NCBI GenBank assembly: GCA_947501615.1
Contig: CANMWK010000003.1
Coordinates: 124,001 to 188,000, forward strand
Direction: 5' to 3'
DNA from: an uncultured Tenacibaculum sp.
GTDB taxonomy: Bacteria; Bacteroidota; Bacteroidia; Flavobacteriales; Flavobacteriaceae
DNA: 64,000 nucleotides
Shown: piece by piece, positions 1-8,412 of the stretch
How positions within the stretch are numbered: the stretch's first letter is position 1
How the letters are laid out: every line of letters starts with the position of its first letter
Notes under the pieces: generated by a model
What the model saw: only the letters and a program-made list of their open reading frames with translations
Told to the model about the DNA's origin: nothing
The model's database searches: none
Program-made: the position numbers and the translations under genes

Positions 1-154
1 TAGCATTTACATACGTTAAGCTTGCTCCGTCGTTTCCAACAATAATGGCAGCTAAATGTGGTGCTTTTTTCTCATTTCTCTTTAACTCTCCAACTTCTAA
101 AGCAATTTCTTCTTTAATGTCTGCAGAAGTTTTTTTTCCGTCTAATAAAATCAT
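1..154 (-). CDS. folD: FolD, methylenetetrahydrofolate dehydrogenase/cyclohydrolase (partial, N-terminus only)
   Basis: Only the first 51 codons lie in the window; the gene runs off the left edge. The reading from ATG at 154 begins MILLDGKKTSADIKEEI and contains APHLAAIIVGNDGASLTYV, which matches the start of the bifunctional FolD enzyme. In that family the conserved GNDxAS.xYV segment lies next to the folate site. FolD oxidises 5,10-methylene-THF to 10-formyl-THF in the cytoplasm with NADP. It lies downstream of ffh on the same strand, about 115 bp away, an order seen in other Flavobacteriaceae. The catalytic Lys and the NADP-binding half are outside the window, so integrity cannot be judged. 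Confidence 0.88.
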   Translation of the reverse strand, partial: MILLDGKKTSADIKEEIALEVGELKRNEKKAPHLAAIIVGNDGASLTYVNA

Positions 155-199
155 GTTGTTATGTTGTGTGTTGTTGTATTCTAGTTGTTAATCAAAAAA

Positions 200-224
200 G
201 GTGGTTTCGACAAGCTCAACCACC
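200..224. repeat. short interspersed palindrome
   Basis: The arms GGTGGTT (200-206) and AACCACC (218-224) are perfect inverted repeats around TCGACAAGCTC. From general knowledge, sequences of this form (tttcgacaagctcaacc) recur between genes of flavobacterial genomes. Only one copy is visible here. It sits between ffh and folD and could act as an intercistronic hairpin. Confidence 0.5.
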
Positions 225-239
225 AAATATTTTAATTTT

Positions 240-267
240 GCAAACTGCAAACTGCAAACTGCAAACT
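240..267. repeat. 7-bp tandem repeat, four copies
   Basis: Four perfect copies of GCAAACT lie in tandem and end one base before the ffh stop codon. The unit length means that gain or loss of one copy would change the ffh-folD spacing by 7 bp without touching either reading frame. Confidence 0.8.
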
Positions 268-268
268 G

Positions 269-1597
269 TTAACGCATTCCTCGCATCATTTGCATCATTT
301 TTCTACCGCCGCCACCTTGCATCATCTTCATCATTTTGCTCATTTGGTCAAATTGTTTCATCAATTGATTTACTTCTTGTACTGAAGTTCCTGAACCTTT
401 GGCAATTCTCTTTTTTCTACTTGCATTAATAACAGAAGGCTTACTTCTTTCATCTGGAGTCATAGAACGAATTATAGCCTCAATTCCTTTAAATGCATCA
501 TCATCAATATCTACATCTTTTAAAGCTTTACCAGCACCAGGTATCATTCCAACTAAGTCTTTCATGCTACCCATTTTCTTAATTTGCTGAATTTGATTTA
601 AGAAATCGTCAAAACCAAATTGATTTTTAGCAATTTTCTTCTGTAATTTTCTTGCTTCAGCTTCATCGTATTGTTCTTGAGCACGCTCAACTAACGACAC
701 AACGTCTCCCATTCCAAGGATACGATCTGCCATACGATTCGGGTGGAATACATCAATTGCATCCATTTTTTCACCTGTACCAATAAACTTAATTGGTTTA
801 TCAACTACAGATTTAATAGATAATGCAGCACCACCTCTTGTATCACCATCTAACTTCGTCAATACAACTCCGTCAAAATTTAAAACATCATTAAAGGCTT
901 TAGCAGTGTTTACTGCATCTTGCCCTGTCATAGAATCTACAACGAATAATGTTTCATTTGGACTAACAGCTTTATGTATATTAGAAATCTCTGTCATCAT
1001 TTCCTCATCAACAGCTAAACGACCAGCGGTATCTATAATCACCACATTTTTTCCGTTTGCTTTGGCATGCTTGATTGCATTTTGAGAAATTTCAACAGGA
1101 TTTTGGTTGCCTACTTCAGCATAAACTTCAACACCGATTTGTTCTCCAACAACTTGTAACTGATTAATAGCGGCAGGACGATACACATCACAACCTACTA
1201 ATAATACTTGTTTAGTCTTCTTGTTTTTTAAGTAATTGGCTAGCTTACCAGAGAAAGTTGTTTTACCCGATCCTTGTAAACCAGACATTAAAATTACAGT
1301 CGGACTTCCACCAAGGCTGATACCAACAGTATCTCCACCCATTAATTCAGTTAACTCGTCTTTTACGATTTTAACCATTAATTGACCAGGATTTAACGTA
1401 GTTAATACGTCTTGTCCCATGGCTTTTTCCTTAACCGAGTTTGTGAATTGTTTTGCAATTTTAAAGTTAACATCGGCATCTAAAAGTGCTCTACGAACTT
1501 CTTTTAAAGTTTCGGCAACGTTAACTTCATTTATTTTACCATGACCCTTCAGCGAGTGTAGAGCCTTATCTAATTTTTCACTTAAATTATTAAACAT
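269..1597 (-). CDS. ffh: Ffh, signal recognition particle protein (SRP54)
   Basis: This GTPase binds the SRP RNA and signal sequences of nascent membrane proteins and docks ribosomes on FtsY. The 442-aa length is normal. The N-terminal helical bundle covers about residues 1-85. The G domain follows, with the P-loop GLQGSGKTT (106-114), GCDVYRPAA (about 135-143), DTAGR (189-193) and TKLDGD. The C-terminal M domain (about 300-442) ends in a run of methionines around a GGGG stretch, typical of the signal-sequence groove. The gene starts at ATG 1597. The 4.5S/SRP RNA gene is not in this window. folD follows on the same strand after a repeat-containing gap of about 115 bp. Confidence 0.97.
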   Translation of the reverse strand: MFNNLSEKLDKALHSLKGHGKINEVNVAETLKEVRRALLDADVNFKIAKQFTNSVKEKAMGQDVLTTLNPGQLMVKIVKDELTELMGGDTVGISLGGSPTVILMSGLQGSGKTTFSGKLANYLKNKKTKQVLLVGCDVYRPAAINQLQVVGEQIGVEVYAEVGNQNPVEISQNAIKHAKANGKNVVIIDTAGRLAVDEEMMTEISNIHKAVSPNETLFVVDSMTGQDAVNTAKAFNDVLNFDGVVLTKLDGDTRGGAALSIKSVVDKPIKFIGTGEKMDAIDVFHPNRMADRILGMGDVVSLVERAQEQYDEAEARKLQKKIAKNQFGFDDFLNQIQQIKKMGSMKDLVGMIPGAGKALKDVDIDDDAFKGIEAIIRSMTPDERSKPSVINASRKKRIAKGSGTSVQEVNQLMKQFDQMSKMMKMMQGGGGRKMMQMMRGMR

Positions 1598-1637
1598 CGA
1601 TGTCTGCTACATTTTTAGAGGCACAAATATAGGTATT

Positions 1638-2165
1638 TTACGAGTAGTTTTCAATTAAATCTCTTGTGTGATGTTCAGTATGATGCGCTGTCCACATAAT
1701 TATTTCGCGAAGTGGCATTTTTCCTAGTAATGGATGAGGTAAAATTAAGTTGTCAAGTTTATGATCACTTAATTTTTCGGTCTTATGTTGTAGTTTTTTA
1801 TTTTGTTTTTTAAGTGTAGTTATAAGCTTTATTAGCTTTTTTTCGTCTGGTGTACTTACTTTACTATTAAAATCTCTTGCCTTATCTTTATATTTAATTA
1901 GTTTCTCATTGTATTTATCTACGATCTCATCATAACTTCTTAATGCTCGATTAGTGGTGCCAAATTTTGCTTTTAAAATAAATGAAGGTAAACTTAAAGC
2001 AAGATTTAACGGTTTTATGGAATCTACAAGATGCTGAATTTGCTGTCCTGCTGTCCATCTATTTTCAGGGCCTTTTTCCCAATAATTTTCTTCTTGCTGT
2101 GCAATCCATTTAAATAGTTCTTGATGTTTTTCTTCTAGTAAATTTGAAATTGATTTTTTATCCAT
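1638..2165 (-). CDS. DinB-like four-helix protein
   Basis: The 175-aa protein has the DinB/YfiT-type pattern: an early His (GQQIQHLVDS) and a late HHTEHH cluster in WTAHHTEHHTRDL. These would form the three-histidine metal site of the superfamily. Members include mycothiol- or bacillithiol-dependent transferases, but most are uncharacterised, so no reaction is assigned. bshA elsewhere in the window suggests bacillithiol is made, which would fit a thiol-transferase role; that is inference. The first in-frame ATG, at 2165, was chosen; a TTG four codons upstream is possible. The region between residues 90 and 125 is lysine-rich and helical. Confidence 0.7.
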   Translation of the reverse strand: MDKKSISNLLEEKHQELFKWIAQQEENYWEKGPENRWTAGQQIQHLVDSIKPLNLALSLPSFILKAKFGTTNRALRSYDEIVDKYNEKLIKYKDKARDFNSKVSTPDEKKLIKLITTLKKQNKKLQHKTEKLSDHKLDNLILPHPLLGKMPLREIIMWTAHHTEHHTRDLIENYS

Positions 2166-2309
2166 ATTCGTGTACAATGAAATGTATTTTAAAGATATAA
2201 AATTAAATTTTACAATTGACTACATTAAAAATACAGTTGATTACATTTCGTTTTTTGTCATAGAGTTTCGTGAATACATTTGTCTCATATAACGAAATAA
2301 ACCTAACCA

Positions 2310-3431
2310 ATGAGAACATATGTAATAGTAGTAGTTATAGCTTTTATAGCTTCTTGTAAGCAAAAAGGAGTAAAAAAAGATCCAAAAATTCTACATAAAG
2401 CAATGAAATTAGACTCGCTTTATAGTGATTTATTTACTAAGGAAGCTTTTAATGGAAATGTGTTAGTGGCAGAGAAGGGAACCATAATTTTTGAAAAAAG
2501 TTATGGTTTAGCTGACGAAAAAACAAAACGTAAATTAAATAGTAAGAGTGTTTTTGAATTAGCATCAGTATCTAAGCAATTTACAGCAATAGGAATTGTC
2601 TTATTAGAAAAGGAGGGAAAACTAAATTATAATGACAAAATCAGTACCTACATTCCTGAGCTTTCTTTTTATGAGGGAATAACGATCAAAAATCTATTAA
2701 CACACACTGGAGGGCTTCCAGATTATATGGATTTAGCGGAAGTGTATTGGGATAAATCTAAAATAGCCACGAATAAAGATATTATTCAATTATTTGTTAA
2801 GCATAAACCTAAAGTAGTATTCGCTCCTAATGAAAAGTTTGAATACAGTAATACAGGATATCTATTATTGGGAACTATAATTGAACAAGTTAGTGGTGTT
2901 TCTTTTGAAGAATTTTTAAAACAGAAAATTTTTGATCCAATAGAAATGAATGCTACATCTATTTATAGAAGAAGATATCAACCAAAATTCATAGAAAATT
3001 ATGCTAATGGATATGTGTATTCTGATAGTTTAAAAAGGAAAATGTTGCCAGATGAACTTGGTAAAGAGCATTGGGCTGTCTTTTTAGATGGTATTGTTGG
3101 TGATGGAATGGTGAACTCTACTATAATAGATTTATTAAAATGGGATAGAGCACTTTATACAGATGTTTTAGTAAATCAAGATGATAAGCAGAAAATTTTC
3201 TCTTTTTATAAAACAAATGATAATGTGCAAACAAAATATGGATTCGGTTGGTTCATTAAAAATACCGAAGATAACGAGAAAACAGTATATCATTCTGGAG
3301 GATGGGCTGGATATATTACTTATATAGAAAGAAATTTAACACAGGATAAGACAATTATCATTCTTCAAAATAATATGACACCGAAAACTGCATTACCAGT
3401 GAAAAAGACAAGAGCAGTTTTATATAATTAA
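2310..3431 (+). CDS. Serine hydrolase lipoprotein, class C beta-lactamase/PBP fold
   Basis: The N-terminus has a hydrophobic stretch ending in the lipobox-like AFIASC (Cys16), so the protein is probably an exported lipoprotein. The catalytic signature S86-V-S-K89 lies in ELASVSKQFTA. The second motif, YSNTGYLLLG, supplies the Tyr and Asn. HSGGWAGY near residue 327 takes the place of the KTG box. This set defines the class C beta-lactamase/D-aminopeptidase/esterase superfamily (Pfam Beta-lactamase). Many flavobacterial members are peptidases or esterases and not drug-resistance enzymes, and the substrate cannot be told from sequence. At 373 aa it looks complete. It is followed by the SDYY-repeat gene 65 bp away on the same strand. 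Confidence 0.88.
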   Translation: MRTYVIVVVIAFIASCKQKGVKKDPKILHKAMKLDSLYSDLFTKEAFNGNVLVAEKGTIIFEKSYGLADEKTKRKLNSKSVFELASVSKQFTAIGIVLLEKEGKLNYNDKISTYIPELSFYEGITIKNLLTHTGGLPDYMDLAEVYWDKSKIATNKDIIQLFVKHKPKVVFAPNEKFEYSNTGYLLLGTIIEQVSGVSFEEFLKQKIFDPIEMNATSIYRRRYQPKFIENYANGYVYSDSLKRKMLPDELGKEHWAVFLDGIVGDGMVNSTIIDLLKWDRALYTDVLVNQDDKQKIFSFYKTNDNVQTKYGFGWFIKNTEDNEKTVYHSGGWAGYITYIERNLTQDKTIIILQNNMTPKTALPVKKTRAVLYN

Positions 3432-3496
3432 AAATAAGATCTGAAATAAAAATAGGATCGTAACATTAATCAGTAAATAGTAAAAATTAGGAAATT

Positions 3497-4858
3497 ATGA
3501 GAGTTAATAGTTTTTTAAAAAACAGTATAGCCATAGTGGTTTTTGTGTTCTTCGCAACACATGGTTTGGCGCAAGTTGTGGTAACAAGTTCAAACTCTAG
3601 AGTAGTTTACAGTAACAGTAAGACTACAAAAAGAGTAGGTAATATAACACTTGATATAAAAGGAAAAGGAAATTTTCATATCGAATATGAAGGAGATATT
3701 AAAGTGTCTGATGATGATAAAGATATTCTATCGATATCAAAAGGAGGGTTCATAGAAATTAAGAAGTCTAGCTTTGGTAAAAAAAGGAGAATTGTAATTG
3801 AAGCTGAAAGTGGAACTTTAAAGAAAAGGTATTTTGTAGGTTGGAGTGAAAAAAGTTTTATTCCTGAAGGAAAAGCTTGGTTAGCTGAAATTTTACCTGA
3901 TATCGTAAGAAATACTGGTATAGGTGCTGAGTACAGAGTAAAAAGAATTTACCAAAAAGGAGGAATAACTGCGGTGTTAAATGAAATTGATAAACTAAAG
4001 GGAGATTATGTTAGTGCTTTATATTTTAATTATTTATTAGAAAAAAAAATAACGGATTCTGAATTAATAAGGTTAATTGAATTAGCAGGAAAGAAAATTG
4101 ATTCAGATTATTATTTAGCTGATATTCTACAAAAAAATCAACAATTATTTTTAAAAAATGAACAAACAATATCTGCATATATTAATGCTACTAAAACTAT
4201 AAATTCTGATTATTATATTTCTCAAGTGTTAGTAAATGCTATTGATAGTCCGGAAATAGCAGACGAACAATTAGATAAATTATTAGAAGCTTCTACAAGT
4301 ATTGAATCAGACTACTATTTAGCAGAAGTATTGACTAAAATTTTAGATGAAAGAGATTTGAATTCATCAAACATGAGTAGAATTATGAAATTATCTAATA
4401 GTATTAGTTCAGATTATTATAAAAGTCAAGTTTTGAAGAAGGCTTTAAAGAAGAAAAATTTGTCTAAAGAAAACTACACAAAGTTTATTAATTCTATGGA
4501 TGATGTAGATTCAGACTATTATGCTTCGGATGTAATTAAAGATTTATTAAAAAAGAAGTTAGATGATGATACGTTGGATGAGCTCATAACTTTGATTAAA
4601 AACAATGTGTCTTCTGATTATTATGCGTCAGATATTTATAAAAAAATAGCGAAAAGAAACTTAACAGAAACTCAGCTTATAAAAGTATTAGAGTCATTAA
4701 AAATGATAAGCTCAGGTACTTATATATCATCATCTTTAGTTGCCTTTGCTCCTAAAGTAAAACATGCTTCACAACGTGTTAAAGATGCTTATTTAAAAAG
4801 AGCAAAAACGATCAATTCTGATCATTATTTTGGAAAAGCAATGAAGGCTATGTATTAA
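3497..4858 (+). CDS. Exported protein with tandem SDYY helical repeats
   Basis: The first 26 residues form a signal peptide ending at ...HGLAQ. Next comes a beta-rich domain with DDDKDILSISKGGFIEIKK, then a segment WLAEILPDIVRNTGIGAEYRV. The C-terminal two thirds hold about eight units of roughly 35 residues, each centred on (N/S)SDYYxxxVL: SDYYLADIL, SDYYISQVL, SDYYLAEVL, SDYYKSQVL, SDYYASDVI, SDYYASDIY, and the weaker SGTYISSSL and SDHYFGKAM. Similar N-terminal plus repeat layouts occur in Bacteroidota and other phyla, sometimes beside or fused to BlaR1/M56-type proteins. No function is known to me. A terminator separates it from the LytS-LytTR operon downstream. It probably acts in the periplasm or at the cell surface. 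Confidence 0.75.
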   Translation: MRVNSFLKNSIAIVVFVFFATHGLAQVVVTSSNSRVVYSNSKTTKRVGNITLDIKGKGNFHIEYEGDIKVSDDDKDILSISKGGFIEIKKSSFGKKRRIVIEAESGTLKKRYFVGWSEKSFIPEGKAWLAEILPDIVRNTGIGAEYRVKRIYQKGGITAVLNEIDKLKGDYVSALYFNYLLEKKITDSELIRLIELAGKKIDSDYYLADILQKNQQLFLKNEQTISAYINATKTINSDYYISQVLVNAIDSPEIADEQLDKLLEASTSIESDYYLAEVLTKILDERDLNSSNMSRIMKLSNSISSDYYKSQVLKKALKKKNLSKENYTKFINSMDDVDSDYYASDVIKDLLKKKLDDDTLDELITLIKNNVSSDYYASDIYKKIAKRNLTETQLIKVLESLKMISSGTYISSSLVAFAPKVKHASQRVKDAYLKRAKTINSDHYFGKAMKAMY

Positions 4859-4864
4859 AAAATG

Positions 4865-4904
4865 AAAGTAACTGAATATCAATTTGATATTTAGCTACTT
4901 TTTT
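4865..4904 (+). terminator. Rho-independent terminator after the SDYY-repeat gene
   Basis: A long imperfect stem has AAAGTA pairing with TACTTT at its base and AATATCA pairing with TGATATT at its tip, followed by a T run at 4899-4904. It separates the repeat-protein gene from the kinase operon. Confidence 0.7.
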
Positions 4905-4938
4905 ATGTATTATGAATCAACTATTCTAAATTAAATTA

Positions 4939-5949
4939 ATGAAAAAAAATCTTCTTACAATTTGTATTGGGTTAGTCTTAGGGGCATCTGTAGGATATTT
5001 TATGCTAATTAGTGAACAGAAAGAAGGAGGGGTTGCTATGTTTTCAATCTTTTTACTAGGTTGTTTTGGGGGAATATGTGGATACGTAAACTTAATGATT
5101 TCCGAAGTTTTAGATCAGCAATTACCTTGGAAAACTAGTGAAGGAACACGATTGTTTTTAGGGATAATCACTCACTTTATTATTACGTTATTTATAAATG
5201 TTTCGGCGTTGTATTTGTATCTTTTGATTGTTAATCCAATTTCTGATTTTTTTAATAGTTACATATTGATTTTAATAAAGTTGAGTATTATTCTGTTTAT
5301 TATATCAATTCTATTTCAAGTGGTATATTTTGCACTATACTCATTTTATGCCTACGCAACATTACAAATAGAGACTGTTAAATTTCAAAGAAATCAAGTA
5401 GAGCATCAGTTAGAAGCTTTAAAATCACAGTTGAGTCCACATTTTTTATTTAATGGTTTAAATGCAATTTCTTCTCTAACTCACAAAGACACAGCTAAAG
5501 CCTCTTTATTTATTAGAAAATTAGCTTTAATGTACGATTATGTCTTAAAAAGTTATGATACCAAACTAACAGAATTAGAACGAGAAATAGAATTAGTTAC
5601 ATCATATGTTTTTTTAATTAACAATAGATTTGAAAATAAGTTTACGTGTGACATCACATTATCACCAATCCTTTTGGAAACCAAAATTCCACCTTTATCA
5701 ATACAAATGTTGGTAGAGAATGCTGTAAAACATAACGTTTTGAGTCTAGAGAACCCTTTATGTGTAAAGATTACCAATGATGAAGAGTTTATTTATGTTG
5801 AGAATAATATTACATCTAAACCAAAAAATGTGAGTTCTTTTAAAATAGGATTAAAAAATATTAATGCTAGGTATTTACTCTTAACAGGGAAAAATATAGA
5901 AGTGAGTAATGGAAATAAGTTTCTTGTAAAATTACCTGTCATACGATGA
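4939..5949 (+). CDS. LytS/YehU-family sensor histidine kinase
   Basis: A membrane-bound sensor kinase. About four hydrophobic segments lie between residues 5 and 140. A short coiled linker leads into the His_kinase domain (PF06580), with the phosphoacceptor His168 in SQLSPHFLFNGLNAIS. The N-box is VENAVKHNVL, and a short G-box-like GLKNINARY follows, with a C-terminal HATPase fold. These kinases act on LytTR response regulators, and one is encoded two genes downstream. The stop overlaps the next start by 4 bp (ATGA), which implies translational coupling. At 336 aa it is complete. No sensory domain beyond the membrane part is present, so the signal is unknown. Confidence 0.9.
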   Translation: MKKNLLTICIGLVLGASVGYFMLISEQKEGGVAMFSIFLLGCFGGICGYVNLMISEVLDQQLPWKTSEGTRLFLGIITHFIITLFINVSALYLYLLIVNPISDFFNSYILILIKLSIILFIISILFQVVYFALYSFYAYATLQIETVKFQRNQVEHQLEALKSQLSPHFLFNGLNAISSLTHKDTAKASLFIRKLALMYDYVLKSYDTKLTELEREIELVTSYVFLINNRFENKFTCDITLSPILLETKIPPLSIQMLVENAVKHNVLSLENPLCVKITNDEEFIYVENNITSKPKNVSSFKIGLKNINARYLLLTGKNIEVSNGNKFLVKLPVIR

Positions 5950-6977
5950 AAAAATTATTTATTCATAAACCCTTATTTCGTTTATTGAGTCCTGTTTTTA
6001 GTGGAGTAGTGGTATATTTATTAATTCTATTAGTGAATAACAATGTAGCTCAAGTACAACAAGAATTTATAGGGCAAGAGTTATATGTGTGTATAGGATT
6101 ATCTTATATTGTTCAAGAGTTTTTAAGATTTTTATTAGTACAACTAAAAAGATTTTCTAACATATTTAGCACACCCATTTTTGTGCTATTGCAAGTATTA
6201 ATAACGATTACTTTATGTGTTTTAATAGTATCGTTATTTATGACTATTTACTACAAGAAAGTACTAGGTTTTTCACCAAATTTTGAAGAGTTATTACTAT
6301 TTAACAGTATTTTTAGTGTAGTGAGTATCATTTATATCTTACTATTTATAAGCCATGAATATCTGCATAAAATAAATACCAATAAACTTAAAGAAGAGCA
6401 ACAGTTTTTACAACATATAGAAGAAGATTTTCAAGAGTTTAAACAAGGAATCAATCCTAGTTTACTTTTTGAAAGTTTAGAGAATTTATTAGTGTTAATT
6501 CAAAATAACACTCATGTAGCAGACGATTTTATTGACCATTTAGCAACAATATATCGTTATATACTATCAAGTAAAGAAAAGCAATTGGTAACTTTTAACG
6601 ATGAATTAGAAACCACAAATGAACTCGTAAAACTCTTTAATTATTTGCCCTACAGAAATATTAAAATATCAAACGAAATTAAAAATGATTTTTTAGTTGT
6701 ACCAAGAAGTTTGTTATTCATTATAGAACAAATCATTAGAACTACCATTATTTCTTCTAGTCTAGAATTAAAGATCGTTTTAAAAGAGATAGAGGATAAT
6801 TTTATACTAATCTATGAAGTGAATGATAAAATAACAACACCATTTACATTGCAGAAAATTAAGGAAATAGAAAGAGTGTATGCTATATATAGTAATTTAA
6901 ATATACAGGTTGTTACGAATGACCTTAAGCGAACGATAACAATACCAAAACTAACTACCAAAACTGAAGAAAACTAA
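5946..6977 (+). CDS. LytS-like pseudokinase (phosphoacceptor His missing)
   Basis: The layout parallels the upstream kinase: four membrane segments (about 18-31, 46-66, 78-103 and 118-136), a linker helix, then a His_kinase-like region. Where the active kinase has SPHFLFN this protein has NPSLLFE, so Ser172 replaces the phosphoacceptor His. The N-box equivalent reads IIEQIIRTTI and lacks the Asn needed for ATP/Mg binding, and no G-box is evident. It should therefore neither bind ATP normally nor autophosphorylate. It lies between an intact kinase (4-bp overlap) and the response regulator (1-bp gap), so it may dimerise with or regulate the kinase. The role is inferred; the missing residues are read directly. 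Confidence 0.82.
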   Translation: MKKLFIHKPLFRLLSPVFSGVVVYLLILLVNNNVAQVQQEFIGQELYVCIGLSYIVQEFLRFLLVQLKRFSNIFSTPIFVLLQVLITITLCVLIVSLFMTIYYKKVLGFSPNFEELLLFNSIFSVVSIIYILLFISHEYLHKINTNKLKEEQQFLQHIEEDFQEFKQGINPSLLFESLENLLVLIQNNTHVADDFIDHLATIYRYILSSKEKQLVTFNDELETTNELVKLFNYLPYRNIKISNEIKNDFLVVPRSLLFIIEQIIRTTIISSSLELKIVLKEIEDNFILIYEVNDKITTPFTLQKIKEIERVYAIYSNLNIQVVTNDLKRTITIPKLTTKTEEN

Positions 6978-6978
6978 G

Positions 6979-7734
6979 ATGAAAATTATAATAATTGAAG
7001 ATGAATCACTAGCCGTAGAGAAATTAGAACGTTATCTTTTAAAATATGATACTACTATCGAAATTTTAGCTAAGTTAGATAGTATTGAAAGTGCAGTAGA
7101 ATTTTTTCAAACAGGAAATGAATTTGACGTTGTCTTTTTAGATATTCAATTAACAGACGGTTTGAGTTTTGAAATTTTTAATCAAACAAAAATTAATAAG
7201 CCCATCATATTTGTCACTGCTTTTGATGAATATGCAATAGATGCGTTTAAAGTAAACAGTATAGATTATATTTTAAAGCCTATTACATTTACAGATATAT
7301 CTAAAGCAATGACAAAATTAAAGTCAATGCAAAACCTTTTTAAGAAATCAGAAGCGGTATCTAATGTTGCAAAAGATTTAATCACAAGAAAATTTAAAGA
7401 CCGCTTTTTAGTAAAGTTAGGAAACCACATACATTCTGTGAAATCTGACGAAATTTCACTTTTTTATGCTGAAGGAAGAACGGTGTATCTTGTGACTAAT
7501 TCAGGAAAAAGATACATTTTAGATTTTAAACTAGAAGATTTGGTAAAAGTTTTAAACCCTAAAAATTATTTTAGGGTTAATAGAACTTTTATTGTTGAGA
7601 TTAATGCTATTAAAGATGTGTTAGTATATTCTAATAGTCGTTTAAAAATCATGACAAACATTTCAATAGAGAGAGAAATTATTGTAAGTAGAGAAAAAGT
7701 CGCACTTTTTAAAAATTGGTTTGAAGGAAATTAA
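6979..7734 (+). CDS. LytTR-family response regulator
   Basis: The N-terminal receiver domain has acidic residues IEDES, phosphoacceptor Asp55 in VVFLDIQLTDG, the switch region FVTAFDEYAIDAF and the conserved Lys in YILKPI. A C-terminal LytTR DNA-binding domain spans about residues 140-250, with FYAEGRTVYLVT, KNYFRVNRTFIVEINAI and the closing ISREK-like VSREKV. Such regulators bind direct repeats through a beta-rich domain. It is the last gene of the kinase-pseudokinase-regulator operon and begins one base after the previous stop. At 251 aa it is of normal length. The target genes are not evident from this window. Confidence 0.93.
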   Translation: MKIIIIEDESLAVEKLERYLLKYDTTIEILAKLDSIESAVEFFQTGNEFDVVFLDIQLTDGLSFEIFNQTKINKPIIFVTAFDEYAIDAFKVNSIDYILKPITFTDISKAMTKLKSMQNLFKKSEAVSNVAKDLITRKFKDRFLVKLGNHIHSVKSDEISLFYAEGRTVYLVTNSGKRYILDFKLEDLVKVLNPKNYFRVNRTFIVEINAIKDVLVYSNSRLKIMTNISIEREIIVSREKVALFKNWFEGN

Positions 7735-7760
7735 GATGCTCTAAAAAGTAATAATCATTA

Positions 7761-8404
7761 TCAAATTGAATTTATTTCGGAATGTTGCTGTAGTGTGCTT
7801 TTCAATCCTTTTTTATATGCTTTAATTCCCCATACTAATCCATAAATACTAATAATTATCATACTTATAAGTGCAATAATAAAAATTGTTCTGTTACGTG
7901 TAAGTCCACCAATAAAATAAAATAAGAAAAGCGCTAATCCAACAATTGCCCACATGCGATGCTGTTCTAATCTTTTTACATTGTTAATAATTGGTTTTTG
8001 ATTTATTAATACCTTTAATGTATCCCAATCCCATAAAATAAGAGTAATATTAGATAATAACATTAAACCAGTTACTGTAGAGGTTCCTCTAAAATCATAT
8101 GAAATAGTAATGACAAAAATATTAGTTATTATGGGAAGAAAAACTAGGGCTCCGAGCTTGGCATAGCGTTGTGTCATTAGAAGTAATCCAGCTATTAATT
8201 GTCCCCATCCGATGAAATTCCAATACAAACCAGATTGATATAGGGTTTCAAAAAAATGCCAAGAACTATTTATAGGGTGATTTATACCATTTTCCGCAGT
8301 AAATCGCACACCAAAAATTTTTTAAAACTATTTATAACAAATGCAAAACCGATTAAATATCTTAGATAAATAATAAATAGTTGCGGTAAAAATTTATTTT
8401 TCAT
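7761..8404 (-). pseudogene. DoxX-like membrane protein, frameshifted
   Basis: A start at ATG 8404 gives MKNKFLPQLFIIYLRYLIGF, almost the same as the intact paralogue just upstream (8413-9030). The frame is lost at a run of six A and five T near 8315-8325. The rest of the protein, RFTAENGINHPINSSWHFFE onward, continues in the next frame to the stop at 7761. Adding one base in the homopolymer would restore a protein of about 214 aa with four membrane helices. Three explanations fit: a true pseudogene after local duplication, a sequencing error in the homopolymer, or slippage at the A6T5 run. The 3' part keeps a good reading frame of 182 codons, so decay, if real, is recent. Confidence 0.75.
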
Positions 8405-8412
8405 ACTTATTT

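Noticed and set aside
2215..2250. Direct repeat ttgactacatt / ttgattacatt upstream of the serine hydrolase as an operator
   Set aside because: Two short AT-rich copies are expected by chance at this base composition, and no regulator gene is linked.
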